From an uncultured Bacilli bacterium (lineage in GTDB: Bacteria; Bacillota_I; Bacilli_A; RF39; UBA660), in the NCBI GenBank assembly GCA_944327405.1, contig CALVHK010000074.1, positions 1-5,066 of the forward strand: 5,066 nt of DNA. The letters run 5' to 3'. A model generated the notes under the pieces. It was not told where the DNA came from and did no database searches. It worked only from the letters and a program-made list of their open reading frames with translations. The position numbers and the translations under genes were made by a program. Below are positions 1 to 5,066 of the stretch, one piece after another (position 1 is the stretch's first letter; each line of letters starts with the position of its first letter).

Positions 1-530
1 CGACCATAATATGTGGTTAGTTCTTGTAAGAGAGCAAATTTTAAATCATTTTCTTCCGTTTTTAATTTGTTTTTTTCTAGTTTGGTGTTTTCTTTTTGCT
101 GTTTTAAGTCTATTAAGTAATTGGTTAGTTCTTGGATGTTAACTAGATATATTCTTTTTTCTGTTTCTTCTTCTTTTTTATTATTTTCTGCTTCTAAAAC
201 ACTTTCCATGTTTAGCATATTATCTAGGGTTAAATTTTGATCTTTATATTTGTATATGATTTTCGGATTTTTGGTATCATAGGAATATAGTTTTAAAGTT
301 ATTTGGTATTTTTGATGATTCTCTTTATACCAATAATATTCCTTTAAAAAGTTAGATAAATCATTCTCATTGTGAAATAAGAAGATACGGGTTAAATAAC
401 CAAATAAAGAGTCTTTTATATCGATGCATAAACCTAAATCGCTTTTGTTTTCATAGACTGTTGGTTCATATTTTTGTGAGTATATGTTATAGGAATGTAA
501 TATCTCTAGGATTTTACTTTTTGCTAGCAT
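1..530 (-). CDS. Unknown protein with charged coiled-coil-like tail (partial, 3' end cut off)
   Basis: An open frame of 176 codons runs from ATG at 530 off the left edge with no in-frame stop. The start is well supported: an AAGGAGGAT Shine-Dalgarno lies just upstream (about 535-543) and a strong promoter sits behind it. The protein begins MLAKSKILEILHSYN. Residues 1-110 look globular and rich in Tyr, Lys and Asn (for example FLKEYYWYKE near 61-70). Residues 112-125 are a Glu/Lys linker. Residues 140-170 are mostly Leu, Lys, Glu, Asn and Gln with heptad-like spacing, suggesting a coiled coil. There is no signal peptide and no membrane segment, so it is probably cytosolic. I do not recognise the family and assign no function. 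It is transcribed divergently from the membrane protein gene at 635, so the two may share regulation. Certainty that this is a real gene is high; certainty about function is nil. Confidence 0.85.
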   Translation of the reverse strand, partial: MLAKSKILEILHSYNIYSQKYEPTVYENKSDLGLCIDIKDSLFGYLTRIFLFHNENDLSNFLKEYYWYKENHQKYQITLKLYSYDTKNPKIIYKYKDQNLTLDNMLNMESVLEAENNKKEEETEKRIYLVNIQELTNYLIDLKQQKENTKLEKNKLKTEENDLKFALLQELTTYYG

Positions 531-534
531 ACTA

Positions 535-582
535 ATCCTCCTTATTCTATTTAATTATACCATACTCGTTAGTTAGTTTCAA
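535..582 (-). promoter_or_regulatory. Sigma-A promoter with extended -10 and Shine-Dalgarno for the left-hand gene
   Basis: Read on the minus strand, the -35 box TTGAAA is at 577-582. A 17-nt spacer follows, then the -10 box TATAAT at 554-559, preceded directly by TGG, which makes it an extended -10. Transcription would start near 547 and leave a leader of only about 17 nt, filled by the AAGGAGGAT ribosome binding site at 535-543. Five of six -35 bases and all six -10 bases match the consensus. This is the strongest promoter in the window by eye. Confidence 0.75.
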
Positions 583-588
583 TTTTCC

Positions 589-631
589 TTGCTTAAATTT
601 TCTAAACATTATATAATATTACTAGAGGTGG
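589..631 (+). promoter_or_regulatory. Promoter and Shine-Dalgarno for the DUF308-type membrane protein
   Basis: A perfect -10 box TATAAT lies at 612-617, with TTGCTT at 589-594 exactly 17 nt upstream as a weak -35. The predicted transcription start, near 624, coincides with the start of the ribosome binding site AGAGGTGG (624-631), so the leader would be only about 11 nt. The -35 boxes of this promoter and of the divergent one are 6 bp apart, so RNA polymerase binding at the two is likely to interfere. Confidence 0.55.
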
Positions 632-634
632 CGT

Positions 635-1162
635 ATGAAAGCAGAAATTGTTAAACCAAAAAAAGAAGAGAAAGAAACAAAAAGTGTTAAAGAAGCAGGT
701 AATATTATTACACCAATTATTTACTTAGTATTGGGACTACTTCTTATCTTTAAGAATGAGAAAGTTATGGAGTTTTTCTTTTATGTTGTTGGTATTATTA
801 TTATTATTTATGGAATTAAATCGTTTGTTGTTTACTATCAAAATAAAGAATTAGTTCGATATAAAAATATTAACTTGTCAATTGCTATTGTTTCCGTGAT
901 TATTGGTGTATTACTCATTTTACTTAGTGGGGCTTTACAGGCATTTGTACAATACACGATTGGTTTTATCTTTATCTTTATTGGAATTAGTAGATTACTT
1001 GTTTCAATAAGTTTTAATAATTATAAGAGTTTATCTACATTAATTAATATTGTCTTAATTATATTTGGTGTTTGTAGTATGTTTTCTAATTTAATTTTGA
1101 TTGGTTTAGGTATTATTCTTGTGATTAATTCGATCTTGTTATTTATTGAGTATTTTCGGTAA
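635..1162 (+). CDS. Six-helix membrane protein, DUF308/HdeD-like
   Basis: This 175-residue integral membrane protein has a Lys/Glu-rich, probably cytoplasmic N-terminus (residues 1-22) and then six hydrophobic segments at about 24-39, 46-68, 79-99, 103-124, 132-150 and 152-173. The helices form three two-helix units. The second helix of each unit carries a related Gly-containing pattern: YVVGIIIIIYGI near 50, YTIGFIFIFIGI near 107, LIGLGIILVINS near 155. This repeat organisation and length match the DUF308 (HdeD-type) family, whose members are mostly uncharacterised; E. coli HdeD is linked to acid resistance. That link should not be carried over to this protein. The ATG at 635 is chosen because AGAGGTGG lies 3 nt upstream. 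The gene stands alone, has its own promoter, is divergent from the unknown left-hand gene and convergent with smpB. The stop TAA falls just before the shared terminator hairpin. The family call rests on topology and repeat pattern, not on a diagnostic motif. Confidence 0.85.
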   Translation: MKAEIVKPKKEEKETKSVKEAGNIITPIIYLVLGLLLIFKNEKVMEFFFYVVGIIIIIYGIKSFVVYYQNKELVRYKNINLSIAIVSVIIGVLLILLSGALQAFVQYTIGFIFIFIGISRLLVSISFNNYKSLSTLINIVLIIFGVCSMFSNLILIGLGIILVINSILLFIEYFR

Positions 1163-1165
1163 GAT

Positions 1166-1206
1166 AAAAGAGAAGTGAGATTTTAGTAAAATCTCGCTTC
1201 TCTTTT
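1166..1206. terminator. Bidirectional intrinsic terminator shared by convergent genes
   Basis: A 19-bp inverted repeat pairs 1166-1184 with 1188-1206 around a 3-nt loop. The only imperfection is a T:G position at 1176/1196. The plus-strand product ends in a T-run (TCTTTTT, 1201-1207); the minus-strand product ends in TCTTTTATCTT. The hairpin therefore suits termination of the membrane protein gene (stop at 1160-1162) and of the smpB operon from the opposite side. It overlaps smpB: the last codons of smpB form one arm, and its stop codon (1183-1185) runs from the loop into the other arm. Confidence 0.9.
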
Positions 1207-1611
1207 TAAGTCTCGTTCTTTAATAGAGGCACGTTTATCATAAAGTTTTTTACCTTTACACAAACCTATTAGTACTTTCACATGATTTTTTTTGAAGTAT
1301 AATTTTAGTGGTATTAAAGTAAGTCCTTCCATGCTTACTTTTTCTTTTAACTTTTTGATTTCACTCTTATGTAGTAGTAGTTTTCTTGTTCTTCGTTCAT
1401 CATGATTGAATATGTTTCCTTCTTCGTATTTTGCTATATACATGTTTATAATAAAGGCTTCATTATTTTTTATCGTAATAAAAGAATCTTTTAAGTCGAC
1501 ACTGCCTTTGCGAACGGATTTGATTTCAGTTCCTACTAGAGATATACCAGCTTCTAGTTCTTCTAGTATCGTGTAATCGAAGTAGGCTTTTTTATTTTTG
1601 ATTTCTGTCAT
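1183..1611 (-). CDS. smpB: SsrA (tmRNA)-binding protein SmpB
   Basis: SmpB binds the tRNA-like domain of tmRNA and delivers it to ribosomes stalled on messages without a stop codon, where trans-translation releases the ribosome and tags the peptide for degradation. The 142-residue protein carries the family signatures in order: KAYFDYTILEELEAGISL near the N-terminus, GTEIKSVRKGSVDLKDSF around 30-48, the GNIFNHDERRTRKLLLHK block around 65-83, LIPLKLYFK, and the KGKKLYDKR motif followed by a basic tail (KERDLKREARFY). Length is near the family norm of about 150. I start at ATG 1611 (MTEIKNKK) because AGGTGAT at 1616-1622 sits at correct spacing. An upstream in-frame GTG at 1618-1620 lies inside that ribosome binding site and is unlikely to be used. 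The first 20 bases overlap the end of rnr, indicating translational coupling. No ssrA gene follows within the window. Confidence 0.97.
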   Translation of the reverse strand: MTEIKNKKAYFDYTILEELEAGISLVGTEIKSVRKGSVDLKDSFITIKNNEAFIINMYIAKYEEGNIFNHDERRTRKLLLHKSEIKKLKEKVSMEGLTLIPLKLYFKKNHVKVLIGLCKGKKLYDKRASIKERDLKREARFY

Positions 1612-3706
1612 GATTATCACCTACAATATCAAAGTCTATTTGGGCTGTTTCTTTGGAAGCAGCGGCAACACGTACTTTTATTTTATCACCAATTCTGTAT
1701 GTTTTTTTGGTGCTTTTGCCAATGAGCGATAAAAGAACTGGCACATATTCATAGTAATCACCTGGAATGTTGCTGATATGGATTAAACCTTCAACTAGGT
1801 TTGGCAGTTCTACAAATAGGCCAAAGTTGGTTACACTGCTGATTATTCCATCATATTCTTCACCAATATGGCTTTCCATGTATTCAGCCATCTTCATGTC
1901 GTTTACATCTCTTTCGGCTTGAGTGGCAGCGAGTTCTCGTTCACTAGAATGTTCGGCTATTTCGACTAAAGAATTTTCTAAGTAACTAATTGTTGACATA
2001 CTAAAGTCCTTTTCAATTAAGTATTTTTTTAATAATCTGTGGACGGTTAAGTCAGGAAATCTTCTAATCGGGGATGTAAAGTGCGTATAGTTTTTACTAG
2101 AAAGGCCAAAGTGGCCTATATTTGTTTTGGAATATTCGGCTTTTTTCATACTTCTTAAAAGAAGGGTAGATAATATGACAAACTCTGGTTTATCTTTTAG
2201 TTCATTTAGTAAGCTTTGCATGGTTTTAGGAGTTATTTCTTTGATGTTTGTATGAATTTGGTAGCCTAAAGCTTTTACTAAGTTTAGGAAGTCTGTTACT
2301 TTGTCTTGGTTTGGTAAGTCATGGACACGATAGATAAAAGGAAGTTCCATGTTACTTATGTGAGTTGCTACGGTTTCATTAGCAGCGATCATAAAGTCTT
2401 CAATTAATAATTCACCAGAACGTTGGACTCTTTTTTTGATATCGATTGCTTTCCCTTCTTCATCTTGAATGATTTTGGCTTCCGGTATATCAAATTCGAT
2501 GTAACCGCGAGCTACTTTTTTCTTGCGAAGAATAAGTGATAGTTCATGCATATTTCGTAAGGTATCCGCAAACTCTTTGTATCCTTCGGGAATGTGATTA
2601 TTTTCTAGAATTTCGTTTACGGCATCATAAGTCATTTTCTTTCTTGATTTGATGAAACTTGGAAAAATATCATAACTTACGACATCACCATTTTTGTTGA
2701 TATCCATTACACAACTCATTGAAAGACGGACTACTCCTTCATTTAGACTACATATTCCGTTGGATAGTTTATGAGGAATCATCGGAATTACGGTATCTGC
2801 CAGATAAGATGATGTTCCTCTTGCGTAAGCATCATCACCAAGAGATGTATTTTCTTTGACATAGTGAGATACATCTGCAATATGGACTCCTAATGTGTAT
2901 ATTCCATCTTTGATTGTCAAACTGATAGCATCGTCAATATCTTTGGTATCAGCGCCATCAATGGTGAATATTAATTCACTAGTTAAATCTTTTCTTCCTT
3001 CTAATTCTTTATCACTTACTTCTTCGGGAATTTTATCTAATTCCTTGATTGTCTCTGGACTAAACTCTTCAAATATGTCATATTTGTAGGCAATGCTTAA
3101 TATGTCTATTCCGGCATCGTCTTTATGGCCGAGTATTTTTATGGTGTCTGCCATGTAGGTGCGGTTATCTATTTTTTTGGTGAGTCTTGCTAGGACTTTG
3201 TGACCTTCCACACAATTTTTGCTTGTTTCAGGTGTTAAGTGAATTGTTAGACTTAGTTTATCATCGTCTGGTTCTAGTATTTTTTTCTTGCCAATGATTT
3301 TCACTTCACCAACAATGTTTTTTAAGTCTCTTTTTACGATTTTTAGTACTTTGCCAGCAGGTTCTAATCCTTTTTGGGTGATTTCTACTAGAACAGTGTC
3401 ATCATTAATCGCGCCATTCATATCATCCTTGGATATGTATATATCATCTTCTTTATCTAATATTAAGAAGCCAAATCCTTTTTTATTTACGGATAGTCTT
3501 CCTATTTTTAGGCCGGGACAGTTTTTCATTAATAGGTACTTATCTTTTTTGGTTTTAAATACTAAATAATCCTGCACTAGCTCTTCCATGTTTTTTTGCA
3601 ATTCTTGGTATTCTTCTACGGTTTTTAAACCTAATAAATCATTAATTTCTATTAATGTTTTGGCCTCATGAATGTCTTTTAAACTTTCTAATATTTTTTC
3701 CTTCAT
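1592..3706 (-). CDS. rnr: Ribonuclease R (3'-5' exoribonuclease, RNB family)
   Basis: RNase R digests RNA processively from the 3' end and can pass through secondary structure; in bacteria it acts on rRNA fragments, stable RNAs and defective mRNAs, including those handled by trans-translation. The 704 residues show the expected order: a short N-terminal helical/winged-helix region (about 1-60), a first cold-shock domain (about 68-115, IGRLSVNKKGFGFLI), a second (about 130-190), the RNB catalytic domain (about 240-565) and a C-terminal S1 domain (about 616-695, YDGIISSVTNFGLFVELP). The metal-binding motif DGADTKDIDDA (250-260) retains Asp250, Asp256, Asp258 and Asp259. The conserved THFTSPIRRFPDL block is at 541-553. 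The protein is shorter than the E. coli enzyme (813) because it lacks a long Lys-rich tail. Its ATG shares a base with the tdk stop (TAATG), with AAGGAAG upstream inside tdk. It overlaps smpB by 20 bases at the other end. Confidence 0.97.
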   Translation of the reverse strand: MKEKILESLKDIHEAKTLIEINDLLGLKTVEEYQELQKNMEELVQDYLVFKTKKDKYLLMKNCPGLKIGRLSVNKKGFGFLILDKEDDIYISKDDMNGAINDDTVLVEITQKGLEPAGKVLKIVKRDLKNIVGEVKIIGKKKILEPDDDKLSLTIHLTPETSKNCVEGHKVLARLTKKIDNRTYMADTIKILGHKDDAGIDILSIAYKYDIFEEFSPETIKELDKIPEEVSDKELEGRKDLTSELIFTIDGADTKDIDDAISLTIKDGIYTLGVHIADVSHYVKENTSLGDDAYARGTSSYLADTVIPMIPHKLSNGICSLNEGVVRLSMSCVMDINKNGDVVSYDIFPSFIKSRKKMTYDAVNEILENNHIPEGYKEFADTLRNMHELSLILRKKKVARGYIEFDIPEAKIIQDEEGKAIDIKKRVQRSGELLIEDFMIAANETVATHISNMELPFIYRVHDLPNQDKVTDFLNLVKALGYQIHTNIKEITPKTMQSLLNELKDKPEFVILSTLLLRSMKKAEYSKTNIGHFGLSSKNYTHFTSPIRRFPDLTVHRLLKKYLIEKDFSMSTISYLENSLVEIAEHSSERELAATQAERDVNDMKMAEYMESHIGEEYDGIISSVTNFGLFVELPNLVEGLIHISNIPGDYYEYVPVLLSLIGKSTKKTYRIGDKIKVRVAAASKETAQIDFDIVGDNHDRNQK

Positions 3707-4341
3707 TATATCTTCCTTTCTCTTAACATTGGTTTTTGTTTTTCTTTTGTTCTTAGCCAGTCAAGGTAGTAATCGAAGTAACAATTTCCACATACAGATT
3801 CATAAGTTATACTCTTTTCTCCATCAATTGCTACTTGTTCTCCTTCGAATGTTGGCATTCCATTTATGAGCCTTATGTTTTGTGTGGCTTTATTTTTGCA
3901 TTTGCATAAAGTTTTAATTTCCCTGATGCCATCAGCGATAGCAAGTAATCTTGCAGATCCAGGAAAAGGGGTCATGGTAAAATCGGAGCGGAGGCCAAAA
4001 CAAAGTACGGCAATATTCATTTTCTTGGCAATATAATAAAGCTCGTTGACTTGATTTTCAGCGAGAAATTGAGATTCATCAATGATGATAGCATCTATTT
4101 TTTCATGGGTCTTTAATTTTTCCTTTATGATCTCTATGGGAGAATCAGTGGCAGCTAGCTTTTTATCTACTGTTCTTTCAATTCCTATTCTACTTACTAT
4201 TTTATCGTCACCTTTTGTGTCTATTGAAGGCTTCCATACTAGTACTGTTCCGTTTAGCTCTTCATAATTGTGTGCTACTTGCATTGCCATAGTAGACTTA
4301 CCAGCATTCATTGCACTGTAAAAAAATGTTAGTTTTGCCAT
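3706..4341 (-). CDS. tdk: Thymidine kinase (type II, zinc-containing)
   Basis: The enzyme phosphorylates thymidine to dTMP with ATP in the cytosolic salvage pathway. The 211-residue protein has a P-loop YSAMNAGKST (residues 8-17), an SRIG motif (50-53), the Walker B/catalytic segment IIIDESQFL (85-93; Glu89 is the likely base), the CFGLRSDF region (114-121), and a zinc site formed by Cys146-x-Cys148 and Cys184-x2-Cys187. The lasso segment INGMPTFEGEQV and the YESVC nucleoside-binding stretch follow. The P-loop resembles the E. coli/Streptococcus type (AMNAGK / TMNSGK) rather than the GPMFSGK form common in Bacillus. About 20 residues extend beyond the last Cys pair, ending in a Lys/Arg-rich tail. 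A full AAGGAGGT ribosome binding site (4346-4353) overlaps the stop of the preceding pilin gene, and its own stop overlaps the rnr start. Confidence 0.96.
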   Translation of the reverse strand: MAKLTFFYSAMNAGKSTMAMQVAHNYEELNGTVLVWKPSIDTKGDDKIVSRIGIERTVDKKLAATDSPIEIIKEKLKTHEKIDAIIIDESQFLAENQVNELYYIAKKMNIAVLCFGLRSDFTMTPFPGSARLLAIADGIREIKTLCKCKNKATQNIRLINGMPTFEGEQVAIDGEKSITYESVCGNCYFDYYLDWLRTKEKQKPMLRERKI

Positions 4342-4345
4342 AAGT

Positions 4346-4353
4346 ACCTCCTT
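4346..4353 (-). promoter_or_regulatory. Near-perfect Shine-Dalgarno of tdk overlapping the upstream stop codon
   Basis: The minus-strand sequence TAAGGAGGT contains both the TAA stop of the pilin-like gene (4352-4354) and an eight-base AAGGAGGT match to the 16S rRNA 3' end. The spacer to the tdk ATG is 4 nt. Ribosomes finishing the pilin gene stop on the binding site of tdk, which favours re-initiation and supports a single transcript. Confidence 0.7.
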
Positions 4354-4687
4354 AATTTATGGTATATTTTTGTTCGTTATTTTTATAATAAATGTTTATA
4401 ACTTTGGAGTTATCCACATCACTCTCATTTAGTAAGCCAGAGTTAATTAATGTATTTACAGAAATGGTGCATCCATTTTGCTTACATGATTCTTTTAAAT
4501 TTTCATTTTCACTTAAATCTAGGTAAACACTTGCCGCGGTAACAATAATATTTTCTCTGGATTCTTCTGTCATTTTTTGCTTAGATTCAAAAATATTCAT
4601 GACATTAATGGTTAGTACGGTTGCAATAACAGTCATGATTGCAATGGTTGCTAGAAGTTCGATTAATGTGAATCCTTTCTTATTCAT
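4352..4687 (-). CDS. Type IV pilin-like (pseudopilin) protein, ComGC-like
   Basis: The 111-residue product begins with a textbook class III signal peptide: a short basic leader MNKKG, then FTLIELLATIAIMTVI. The prepilin peptidase would cut after Gly5; Phe6 becomes residue +1 and Glu10 is the conserved +5 glutamate. The hydrophobic helix runs to about residue 33 and continues as an amphipathic helix, as in pilins. The rest is a small, soluble, Asn/Ser/Lys-rich domain with two close cysteines (Cys68 and Cys73, CKQNGC) that could form a disulfide outside the membrane. Such proteins build competence pseudopili, type IV pili or type II secretion pseudopili. Size and single-domain shape are closest to ComGC-type major pseudopilins, but no assembly ATPase, platform protein or peptidase gene is visible, so the exact role is open. 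It starts an operon with tdk, rnr and smpB. The start ATG has GGTGAT 5 nt upstream. Confidence 0.9.
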   Translation of the reverse strand: MNKKGFTLIELLATIAIMTVIATVLTINVMNIFESKQKMTEESRENIIVTAASVYLDLSENENLKESCKQNGCTISVNTLINSGLLNESDVDNSKVINIYYKNNEQKYTIN

Positions 4688-4692
4688 TTATT

Positions 4693-4733
4693 ATCACCAT
4701 CTTAATTATAAACCATTTAGATAAAAATAAAAA
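4693..4733 (-). promoter_or_regulatory. Possible promoter for the pilin-tdk-rnr-smpB operon
   Basis: A perfect TATAAT lies on the minus strand at 4705-4710. The position 17 nt upstream (4728-4733) reads TTTTTA, a poor -35 match. Transcription would begin near 4698, so the leader would be about 11 nt and start at the GGTGAT ribosome binding site (4693-4698). The box is a full match, but the region is very AT-rich and such hexamers arise by chance, so the operon could also be transcribed from further right. Confidence 0.4.
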
Positions 4734-4960
4734 GAAGATAAGTAAAGTTTTGTAAAGAAATGGAGGATAAATTGTAGTAAAAATAAATATATGTCGGAAT
4801 TTGTCGAACGGTTTTTCTTGCTTTTTTAGTTGCTTTTCTTCATAATATTAACTCGAGCATTAGGACTGGTGTCTACCAGACATATTCATCTCTATTGTAT
4901 TTATCTCCTTACTCTTTGGGGTTTTGGTTGTAATCGGTAGAAAGGGATTGTGTGGTTAGT

Positions 4961-5066
4961 ATGAGAAAGCTATTTCAAATACTTATGTCTTTGGTTAGAC
5001 CAAAGAAAAAGACATCAACCATCATTATTGTTTATGGCAACTTGACGGTTAATGTCTATTTGAACA
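4961..5066 (+). CDS. Weak candidate ORF running off the right edge (partial, doubtful)
   Basis: An ATG at 4961 opens a frame of 35 codons (MRKLFQILMSLVRPKKK at the start) that is still open at the window end. It begins one base after the TAG at 4957-4959 that closes a short hydrophobic frame. The nearest purine-rich stretch, AAAGGG at 4941-4946, is 14 nt away, too far for a normal ribosome binding site. The frame also runs through two inverted repeats (4988-5006 and 5010-5057), which argues against coding. I recognise no family. It may be only the non-coding complement of a terminator region. Confidence 0.15.
   Translation, partial: MRKLFQILMSLVRPKKKTSTIIIVYGNLTVNVYLN
4988..5006. repeat. Short perfect inverted repeat next to the right-end terminator
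   Basis: TCTTTGGT (4988-4995) and ACCAAAGA (4999-5006) pair perfectly around the 3-nt loop TAG. It adjoins the larger hairpin at 5010-5057. The outer bases ATGTCT (4985-4990) could alternatively pair with AGACAT (5010-5015), so the two structures may compete. No function can be assigned. Confidence 0.6.
5006..5057 (-). terminator. Probable minus-strand intrinsic terminator
   Basis: The arms 5010-5020 and 5047-5057 are complementary at 10 of 11 positions. On the minus strand the odd position is a G:U wobble, so that stem is unbroken, whereas the plus-strand RNA would have a C:A mismatch. On the minus strand the stem runs straight into TTTTTCTTT (the stem's last T plus 5002-5009). This asymmetry suggests that the RNA ending here is made from the minus strand, either from a gene beyond the right edge or from a small RNA. 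The 26-nt loop is longer than usual, which lowers confidence. Confidence 0.45.

Larger units (their letters stand above)
4688..5066. other. Region of about 380 bases without a confident gene
   Basis: No reading frame here has a good start, ribosome binding site and length. Visible items are the AT-rich promoter area next to the pilin gene, an orphan GGAGG at 4762-4766, tandem TGTCGGA/TGTCGAA heptamers (4792-4808), and a small hairpin CTGGT/ACCAG at 4866-4879. A perfect 8-bp stem with 3-nt loop follows at 4988-5006, then a larger hairpin at 5010-5057. On the plus strand a hydrophobic stretch (IFISIVFISLLFGVLVVIGRK, 4882-4944, closing at TAG 4957) has no start codon after the preceding stop at 4861. 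I see no tRNA, tmRNA or known riboswitch. Confidence 0.6.

Noticed and set aside
1163..1206. tmRNA (ssrA) directly after smpB
   Set aside because: The space downstream of smpB is a 41-bp terminator followed at once by a convergent gene, so no tmRNA fits there.
1370..1382. Short GTA/TAG triplet run (tgtagtagtag)
   Set aside because: It lies inside smpB and encodes the ordinary LLLH part of the conserved KLLLHK motif, so it is not a meaningful repeat.
1612..1620. Upstream GTG start for SmpB adding three residues
   Set aside because: The GTG is part of the AGGTGAT ribosome binding site that correctly positions the ATG at 1611.
2895..3089. Plus-strand open frame of 64 codons
   Set aside because: It lies wholly inside rnr on the opposite strand, has no proper ribosome binding site, and its Ser/Leu-rich composition is the mirror of rnr codons.
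3288..3569. Plus-strand open frame of 93 codons
   Set aside because: It is antisense to the cold-shock domains of RNase R, which are clearly coding; no start signal or family resemblance supports it.
3672..3869. Plus-strand hydrophobic open frame of 65 codons across the rnr/tdk junction
   Set aside because: The hydrophobic look comes from reading Lys/Glu codons in antisense. Both genes underneath have intact family motifs.
4082..4267. Plus-strand open frame of 61 codons
   Set aside because: It is a shadow of the catalytic core of thymidine kinase on the opposite strand.
4795..4820. T-arm-like GTTCGA on the minus strand as part of a tRNA or tmRNA
   Set aside because: The flanking bases do not form a five-pair T stem and no acceptor or anticodon arm can be found around it.

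Overview
The window is AT-rich bacterial DNA from a low-GC Gram-positive lineage (Bacillota, probably a Bacilli or Mollicutes-related group). I base this on base composition, strong Shine-Dalgarno sequences of the AGGAGG type, TATAAT promoters, an rnr-smpB pair, and proteins rich in Lys, Ile and Asn. Tryptophan is written TGG in the genes that contain it and every complete gene I place ends in TAA, so the standard bacterial code fits. The genus cannot be named from the sequence alone.

Layout from left to right. (1) Bases 1-530, minus strand: the N-terminal 176 codons of an unrecognised soluble protein with a charged, coiled-coil-like tail, running off the left edge. (2) Bases 531-634: a compact divergent promoter region driving gene 1 leftwards and the next gene rightwards. 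(3) Bases 635-1162, plus strand: a six-helix membrane protein of the DUF308/HdeD type. (4) Bases 1166-1206: a long bidirectional terminator hairpin between convergent genes; the stop codon of smpB begins in its loop. (5) Bases 1183-4687, minus strand: a tightly packed four-gene run, read right to left as type IV pilin-like protein, thymidine kinase (tdk), ribonuclease R (rnr), tmRNA-binding protein (smpB). Gaps and overlaps are 10 nt, -1 nt and -20 nt, so it is almost certainly one operon. (6) Bases 4688-5066: mostly non-coding, with a likely minus-strand terminator, two Spo0A-box-like heptamers, short hydrophobic reading frames that look broken, and a weak partial ORF running off the right edge.

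The functional core is RNA quality control. SmpB with tmRNA rescues stalled ribosomes, and RNase R degrades structured and defective mRNAs, including those handled by trans-translation. Thymidine kinase adds dTMP salvage, and the pilin-like protein belongs to the competence/type IV pilus class. The last two are probably operon neighbours of convenience rather than partners in a shared pathway. No ssrA gene follows smpB here; a terminator and a convergent gene do.

I did not find a convincing new system. The best leads are the unknown left-hand gene, the coding/terminator overlap at smpB, the pilin-tdk-rnr-smpB operon order, and the small hairpin-rich locus at the right end.
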